Assembly (NCBI GenBank): GCA_025617745.1
Contig: CM046857.1
Location: 29,544,094 to 29,608,093, forward strand
Direction of reading: 5' to 3'
Source of the DNA: Heliocidaris erythrogramma
Lineage: Eukaryota > Echinodermata > Echinoidea > Camarodonta > Echinometridae
DNA: 64,000 nucleotides
The notes beneath the pieces are model-generated. The model was given only the letters and a program-made list of their open reading frames with translations, was not told the DNA's origin and ran no database searches. The translations under genes were made by a program, and so were the position numbers. This document shows positions 56,437 through 64,000 of this stretch, piece after piece (position 1 is the first letter of the stretch; each line of letters begins with the position of its first letter).

Positions 56437-58307
56437 AAAAATATTAAGAAATATATGACAAATATTTTGTAGATCAAACATCCATTTGTAAAATAGACCT
56501 TTTAACTATGAATAACATATTTGCAGCCTTCACGTTAATTAGCTTTTCAATCTCCTCAGCCTCATCCCTGATAGAACACTAGTTGTGGACCAATCAAACA
56601 CATACTAGACACTCATTTATTGAATTGCATTTGATCTGATGAATAATGTATGAGCAAATTGTTGATTCTATATCGGTGTCGTCTCTGTATTACTTTTCAA
56701 ATAATTGATTTTCTCTTTCTCCCCTGCTATCCATGTAATAAAAGCACACCATCTAATATAGAAAAGGCAAACATGAGCTTTTTACAATATAGAGACCGGT
56801 TTATATTAACATATTCAAATTGTATGCATACCTTCTTAACAAAGGTTATTTCTGACAACCTTAAAGCTTGCCCGACGAGGCAACAACTTAATAAAGAACC
56901 CCAAATTATCCCACACCATTTCAAGGCCAATTAGAGCCACATGCGTTTGTGAGCTGCGGGTTTGCCACGTCACCAAAGCACTATGATGTCACATTCGATT
57001 CGGGGCTAGTGGAATGAAAATTGTGACATGTCGAATTATCATGCATCGTGGTCTCGACGAGTGCGGATTGTTCACGACTGATATTTGAGCTCCAACAAAA
57101 CCTGTGATTTTGCCCCTTGCGACCATTGGACTCAATCAAGATGAAGAGAATTGTACAGAGTGCGGTGGGCTTAAAATGCATAACAAAGGCAGTCACCAAT
57201 GTACACTCTCAGTGGAAGTTAAAATGGCAAATTACAAGAAGCAAGTTCATCAGTCCTTGAGATATCTTCAAACAGACTGCAACCATTGCCTGTTAAGAAA
57301 ATTCCTATCCAACTACATCATCATTGGACACGTGCTCCTTTCTGAAGTTGAGGTGAACAAAACTTTAACCATCATGTACTGTATATGTATTGTTCAGTAC
57401 ATAATGTAATACTAGGGTATGTACTTAAGATGCATGTATAATACACTGGCCTGAAACTTTAACTACATGTAGGTTTATAAGATATTGGGCATTCATTATA
57501 CCCCAATTTTTTTGTTGAATTTTTCTGGATGCTTTTGAACAGATACCCCGTATTCTAAACATCTGTACCTTTCTCACTCCTAAATCACATAATTCCCGAG
57601 AACTACTGATGGTGTAGTTGTCCAGCCCTTTTGCCATAGATCGTAGACATACTTCTGCAAGAAATCATAGGCATGGTTGCACTTCCAGCAGTAGTTAACG
57701 CCAAGGACGTACGTAAGCTCAAATCAGGTGTCTACTGTTTTCAACAATGAAGAACATGGTAGAGCATGTCCCTTGATGATCACAAAGGCCTGTTCGGGTT
57801 TGGCGCGATCTCCCATGATCATCACGTGAGGCTCACGATGGGTTTGCTCCTCTACATACGTACGAATGTTTGTACGGACCTGTACAAAATGTTTGTACGG
57901 ACCTGTACAAAATCATATTACAATAAAAAGAGCATAATGTAATACATTTATCAAAAGAAATGAAAATTCATGTATTCATGTCTATATCTATTAGACTATT
58001 AAACATTGTGCAACTAAAGATGCAAGAACACTTAAATGGTTGATTTGCAGTCGTGCTCACAAGCCATCCCTACCACCTCGAGAAATATAGTGTCAGCCTT
58101 TAATCAAACAGTGATTGACCTAGACCAACCATTAAGTGCAAACTATCCTTAATGACTCTTGTGTGCAAGTGCTCAACTGAGAGGTACACATGTACATACG
58201 ATTGGCTGATCTTGGGTGACTGATGATTAACTGATGAGGTCACAACGCAATTGACCCTACCACATATCCTCTTAATAATTTTCCTGATCTGCGCACATGT
58301 TCTTGTT

Positions 58308-58461
58308 AGATTGACGTAAGTCAATCTTCTGTTCTCGTTCTTATTAGATTGACGTAAGTCAATCTTCTGTTCTTGTTCATGTTTTGCATTCTTATTAGAT
58401 TGACGTAAGTCAATCTTCTATTCTTGTTCACATTCTGCATTCTTATTTAGATTGACGTAAT
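58308..58461. repeat. Array of CRE-like palindromes, copy 2
   Basis: AGATTGACGTAAGTCAATCT is repeated as at 9157-9310. Confidence 0.75.
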
Positions 58462-60580
58462 TAGTCTCGTTCATGTTTTGCATTCTTATTCTTCTTCTTC
58501 GTCTTCTTCTTCTTAGACCTCAGACCCCATTCGTTTTGCACAGGGTGTTTGTAAGCTCTGTCTAGGTCCTTTCCCCTTGTCCATTTCATTTCAAATTTCG
58601 TATGCATGTTCCTTGGCATCCCTTCTAAATCACTGAGGTCTTCGTCTTTCGAACTCACTCATGCATGACCGTCCAGGCGCCATTTTGTCCGTTTTGGGGC
58701 CATTTTCATGCCTTTTGTTCTCTTTGCCTATCTCAGCTATCCTACATCCTACAGACTTCTAACAAATTCCTATAGATAGTCCAAGAGTTGCTCTTTACAT
58801 TCTAATAAAAAAATTAATACGAAAAATACCATCTTCACACTGTAAATCCGCAATCGGCCATATTGAAAAACGCTCAATTTTTTGAAATTTTCACTCCCGA
58901 ATATTAAAAATTCCTATAACGTTGTCATATCAATTGATTTTTGTCTCAAACTTTTACCATGTCTTGGTCTTGGCGTTGCACACATTTCTGCCAGATTTCA
59001 TGCATTTCTGATTAGGCATTATATAAAGAGCGCCCTCTAAAGTTTTCAAAACGGCTTTCTTCGTGTGGCCGTATCTCCGTCATGCCTGGGTAAACCCGTC
59101 CCCTTTTTGGGATTTAGATACTTCAGGATATACCCTTTTCAGCCAAATAAAAAAATATATACCTCATCACTGACCGACTTTGAGAAAATTGCACTTGAAA
59201 ATCACAATATTTGCATAAATGCCGAAATAAAGACAACTTGCTCTAATTTTGTGAACATTCATCGTACGTCTCTGAAATTTGGTGGGTATGTGTAATTTCG
59301 CATTTGACAACTGTTAACCAAATTTGGTTGAAATCGATGACGTCATCGCGAAGATATTACGCAAAAACTTTAATTTACTATGCATTACATAATATTGCAT
59401 AATATGCTTATTTTAAATGGCGCGCTAGTCGCAGTAGGCTCACAATGACCGCAATAAAATTCCCTCGTCCGGGATGCAAGAAAAGATAATGATCTCACAG
59501 AATATTTTGAGTAAATCGCGATTGAAGTCGGGTCATTATACGGATCCTGCACATGTATTACACGTATTGTCTATGGGGCAAATCGGTTTCCGGCATTTGG
59601 CCCGCTGAACGATTTTTATTTTTCTTGAAATTTTGCAGGTACATGCTTCGAGGCAAAATGAAGAGACTCTCGAAGCCAGATTTTTCATATCTATCAAGGG
59701 CTTTGTTTTAATTGCAATTTTATATCCTGCATAGATGCCACTACCTACGGAACTATGGCATGCCATCCAGGCAATATTTCCATTGTGGCCAATTTGTTTT
59801 GCATGCAGTGGTTGTGATCACTGTCTAGGTCCTTTCCCCTTGTCCATTTCGATTCAAATTTCGTATGCATGTTCCTTGGCATGCCATGTAATGCACTGAA
59901 CTCTTCATTTTCCGGTATCACTCATGCATGACGGTCCAGGCGCCATTTTGTCCGTGTTTCGTACCTTTTGTTCGATTTTGCCTATCTCCACTATTCCAGA
60001 TGCTACAGACTTCAAACAAATTGCTATAGACAGTTTAAGAGATGCTTTTTATTTTACTGTTCAATGACATGCAAAATACAGACGTCAATCCATGCACATC
60101 GTTCTGATACGTTCTGAAAAAGGGGGCTTATGAAATATCTTGAAAAATTTATCAAATCCCAGGATCAAATTCCTGAAATTCCTGCTAGTTTTGATAGCTC
60201 ATTCAGCCAGGATTATATCATTTTGAAAAGTAGAAAAAAACATCTCTTCCAAGGTATTGTAATGACAGCTTACTTGGGAGGGGGGTTGGTGTCAGTCCTG
60301 AGATATGGGGTTGGAATGAGAGCTCACCTGAGATAGGGGGTACATTGAGCAGTGTTCTGAATTTAGGGGGGTATCCAAGGCAGGAAAAGCCCGCGCAAAG
60401 CCCGCGATAGGGGGGGGGGGGAGTTCAGAAATTTTGGCAGCCTTGAGATAGGGGGTGCTTTCAAAGGGAGGGAACAAGCATACGCGTACCCTAAATAATA
60501 CTGAGTGGGGGGCCGGGGTTCCCATGACACATTTTCTGTCTTTGAAATCTCTATAGATTTATTGGTAAATATATATATGT

Positions 60581-62452
60581 ATATACATAATTACATTAAA
60601 GCTAAATATCAGCTAGATATGTACCTATTATGAAATAATAGGAGCAAATGATCCGAACGTATTTCATCGGTTCCCAGTGTTTGTTTATCTGGATTTTTCT
60701 TGCCGATCGCGTTTACCCATTTTCCCCATAGACAAATGACAAAAATGACTCGAGTGAAAACAAATTTTAGTGCACTTTCACTGTACAGGAATTCCATAAC
60801 AGTTTAGCCGAACCTTCCCTCAAAATCGCGTTTTTGAAAATGCTTCCATATCAAATATTTTTGATAATGGAATTCTTAACACATATGTGCCAAATTTGGT
60901 GCTTTTAGACAAAAGTGCACAATTTTCAAGCTATGCTGCCTTACTATAATAGTAGGTTATCTAAGAGGGGTATCCGTGCATCCATCCAGGACGAAACCAA
61001 CTTTTTAAAATCTTCTTTATAATATAATGTACTTTAAGATATTCAAGATGTTAACAAGAAAAAAAGTAGCCCCTCATGGTGAAAGTCAAGATGGCGTCAA
61101 AGGTGATGAAAATGGGCTTTTATTCAATTTCTTTGGGGGTCCCATTGTACCCTTTCGATATCTACCCCTCTCACTTTAACATGATTCTTAGATTTCATTG
61201 AAACCTGGTCATCGTATTTAGAATTATATTTCGCACATTTTGATACCAACCAAATGTATGTATTTTACTGACCATTGCCATGTCAACAGCCTAGACGTAT
61301 TTCAATACAAACCAACATGATTTTAAGAAGTTTTTTTTTATATTTTGGGCTGAAATTGATTCGGTTTTTAAACTTTAGTTTTAATATAGGTTTGATACAA
61401 TATTTAGACAGAAGAAAGATATCGTACAACTCTTTGGTGTACATATAAACACCATGTTGATAAAGGTCATCGTAATTGCTTATCAGTACGTAGAGTACCC
61501 TAAGCATTATATAAACCTCTGTTTTGAAAAGAAATATTGAGACTTTTCGACATCTGTCAACACATAGAACAGTTACCTTATAGGTCATAACTTTTTATCT
61601 CATAATCCTAATGCAACGAAACTTGGACATTCTGTTCAGAATAATTTCCCCATGATTTAAACTAACAATAATATATTTGCATGAATTTCCGTTGTCATGG
61701 TAACTGTTATTCCTGTAAATGTGATTTTTAACATTTTTTTAAAACAGATATTGCTTTGAACATATAGAAATCAGTGTAAATGTGGGTTAGATATAATAAC
61801 AACCAGGCAGTTATGGTATTATTTGTAAATTTAATACACTCAAATAAGATCAGGCGTGATTATTATTCTTTTTCTCTATGATCTTTTTGAAATCTTTATT
61901 TGTTTAGCCGATTATCTCACTACGTTCTAATTGTGTCTAGGGATGTCTTTATTCTTTGTAACTGGAACAACCTACATTAGCTTGCTCATGTTGATTGAAA
62001 TATGCTGAGAGGAGATATTTTTTTTTTTGAAAATATGCATTACTTTAGAAGTTATCAACAAATATAATATGTCATTTCTTTTCTAATCGAATGTCCTAAA
62101 AACACAGTGGCGATTGGACGTCATAAACAACAATCTGATTTCACACTTTTAGGCTCATTGATGAAACTAAACTGCATTTTATCAAAAATAAAATATTAGA
62201 GATTCAATATTCAAGATAATTTATTGTCATGTAAAAAATAGATAAAATTCTAAAATACATATTCTATAATAAATTAGGCTTTGCGTAAACGTTGTACTTT
62301 AGAATGCATATCCAGCTGGTTTCATTTTGTAGAGTAGTCATTAGACATGATTGGTTTTATATATCATTATATTGTGATCTTTCAACAAAACAAAATCTCT
62401 ATCTTCATAACAGTTGGAAAAGATTTTAAAAATTAATGAGAACATAAAATTT
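60581..62452. other. AT-rich DNA after the duplication, no gene recognised
   Basis: No match to the sequence beyond the gap (11921 onward) was noticed. The 101-aa frame at 61283-61588 (-) has no known domain. AT-rich throughout. Confidence 0.5.
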
Positions 62453-62556
62453 ATATGGCACGAAAAAGAGACATGATAACGAAAGCTTTTCGACCTGCAC
62501 TCATCAGGTTATCAGGTCGAAAAGCTTCGTTATCATGTCTCTTTTTCGTGCCATAT
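62453..62556. repeat. Long hairpin (44-bp stem, one bulge)
   Basis: The left arm starts ATATGGCACGAAAAAGAGAC and ends AGCTTTTCGACCTG. The right arm is its complement ending GTGCCATAT. The loop is CACTCATCAGGTTAT. One extra A in the left arm is the only bulge. Part of it recurs at 31531-31602. Confidence 0.9.
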
Positions 62557-62908
62557 TGAAATTTTGTAGTACCAAGAAATTATTTGTGTATAATATTTAT
62601 AATAGTTCTGACCGATGAAAAAATATAGATTTTATGATGCTTAATTACATTTACATGAAAATAACATACACCTGTTATTGATTTCAAATTTATTAAATTG
62701 ATAAAGAAGCATAAATACTGTGTATAATAATTATGTGAATATTACTTTATTGTCTGTTTTTGTGTTTGTCTATGGTTTGTCACTTGTATTGTATTCATAT
62801 GAATATCATGCTGCTGGGAGTTACTAGAATTCTGGATATTGATCTTTACGACCTATTTTGCTCTATTCATGTATATATTGTAACATGATTTACATTACAT
62901 ACAAGAAT

Positions 62909-62942
62909 CAAGGAGTTATCACAGATCTGTGATAACTCCTTG
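62909..62942. repeat. Perfect 34-bp palindrome
   Basis: CAAGGAGTTATCACAGA followed by its exact complement TCTGTGATAACTCCTTG with no loop. The half motif recurs at 63086-63102 and at 32922-32939. Confidence 0.9.
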
Positions 62943-63333
62943 CAAGAATTAACTTAACACATTTAAGAGTGCATATGGATGTCTGTTAATGACGTCCATT
63001 GTACAAGTAATATAATTTGAGTAACTTTAAATAATGAAATGATTCTAATGCTTGATAAAGTTTTGCAAACATGTATGGACCTAGGTCTGTGATAACTCCT
63101 TGATCAGACAACATGATTTTGTGGTTTACAACGTGGAAAATATTATCCAGTGGATCCAAATGTCTACATATCCATAATGAAATTGTAGTGTCCAAAGCAT
63201 ATCATGCTTAGGCATACCACTAAAATAAGGTAATTTTTTTTAACATGTTAATTTTGTCATTTTTTTCACTGCATGACAATCCATAACATCATATTCTCTT
63301 TGGTTAAGGCATTCGGTACTGGTATTTTTGGTA
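62943..63333. other. AT-rich spacer
   Basis: Contains the half palindrome TCTGTGATAACTCCTTG at 63086-63102. Nothing else is seen. Confidence 0.5.
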
Positions 63334-63750
63334 CACTGCAAAAACCAGGGTGTTAAATTCAACACCATGGGTGTTAAAAGTTATTCTTTCCCGGTATCTA
63401 TATCCTGCAACACCGAAAGATTAAAAGAACACCTAGTTTCGGATTAAATCAAAATTAACACCCAGAATGGTGTTGAATATTCAACACCAATGATCAACAC
63501 CACTGGTGTTATTTAAACACCAATATTGTACACCATCCATGGTATTAAAAATAATTTACACCAATAATTTACACCATAGCTGGTGTCAGATTAACACCAT
63601 GTCCTATATCATCTTGGTGTTATGTTACACCATGGGTGTTAAAATGGATTTAAATGACACCAAGTTTTGGAATAAACCAAACACCCTCAGTGGTGTTAAT
63701 TGTACATTCTACACCTGCACAGGTGTTGAATGTTGCATTAAAAGCATTAC
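63334..63750. repeat. GGTGTT/AACACC hairpin repeat with CACTGCAAAAA start
   Basis: About twenty GGTGTT or AACACC hexamers alternate in direct and inverted orientation every 12-40 bases, forming many small hairpins such as GGTGTTAAATTCAACACC. The start CACTGCAAAAACC resembles the CACTGTAAAAA ends elsewhere. The 95-aa frame across it is not a gene. Confidence 0.8.
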
Positions 63751-64000
63751 ACATTTTGCACTTAGGAGGTTGGGGTATGGGCACAGACACTAATAAAGCA
63801 AACAAACATAATGATGTTAAAATGCATGAAAAGTAGTTTATTTCATGTTAACCTTTCAAACAATACATAGCCAAGGGACTGGCTATTAACACAATAAATT
63901 TTGCTCTAGTTACAACATCTTTGTACCATAAAAAAAGTGAAGTGTGCAGGAGTATTCAATGAAACCCAAGTCATATATAGCTCCCGGCTACCATACAGCA

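Larger units (their letters stand above)
49094..60580. repeat. Second copy of the large duplication (matches 1-11420)
   Basis: The offset is 49093 at the start, 49152 after the 59-base indel, and about 49159 near 11 kb. Gene remnants, repeats and spacers are in the same order and strand. Identity is very high by eye (about 99%). The left limit of copy 1 lies outside the window. The right limit lies at or in the gap. Confidence 0.95.

Noticed and set aside
57104..57409. Conserved 101-aa ORF supported by identity between the two copies
   Set aside because: The surrounding non-coding DNA is equally identical, so conservation is no evidence for coding; kept only as an unassigned ORF.

Overview
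The window looks like intergenic and intronic DNA of a marine deuterostome, most probably a sea urchin. The evidence is an AT-rich, intron-type sequence, a first coding exon of a CLCA-type (calcium-activated chloride channel regulator) gene, a Mag/SURL-like Ty3/gypsy element with a serine-tRNA primer site, CR1/L2-like LINEs, and many TTAA-type (T2/Kolobok-like) miniature transposons. The species is an inference. No bacterial, phage or organelle features are present, so operons and ribosome binding sites do not apply.

Layout. Bases 1-11420 are one copy of a block of about 11.4 kb whose second, more complete copy is at 49094-60580. The copies are nearly identical. The block carries a defective LTR retrotransposon, a LINE remnant, a palindrome-rich repeat, a 170-bp satellite inside a hairpin-ended element, and unique-looking DNA. 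Copy 1 runs into a 500-base assembly gap (11421-11920). Bases 12 kb to 31 kb are a field of non-autonomous elements. They include a tRNA-like sequence inside a 51-bp inverted repeat, three 'twin-tRNA' elements with two divergent tRNA-like modules each, a 159-bp satellite element, a Tc1/mariner-like transposon with a frameshifted transposase, and several G-tract-rich elements with CAGTGGCG or GCGTAGCCAGG ends. Two related fragments of a membrane-protein exon lie in opposite orientation at 18.5 kb and 23.6 kb.

Bases 31-36 kb hold hairpins, a small signal-peptide ORF and the CLCA-like exon (36070-36281). The rest of that gene is not seen, so the following intron is long or the gene is broken. 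It contains a LINE 3' end, a T2-type MITE and a 1.58-kb unit present three times in tandem (37053-41790).

Bases 44.8-52.7 kb are a three-layer nest: a CR1-like LINE interrupted by a TTAA element in its endonuclease and by a complete 4.1-kb LTR element in its reverse transcriptase. Removing either insert with one copy of its target duplication leaves an open LINE frame across the join, which confirms both boundaries. The window ends with unique AT-rich DNA, a 44-bp-stem hairpin, a perfect 34-bp palindrome and a repeat of GGTGTT/AACACC hairpins.

Only the CLCA-like exon is a confident host coding sequence. Almost everything else recognisable is mobile or repetitive DNA.
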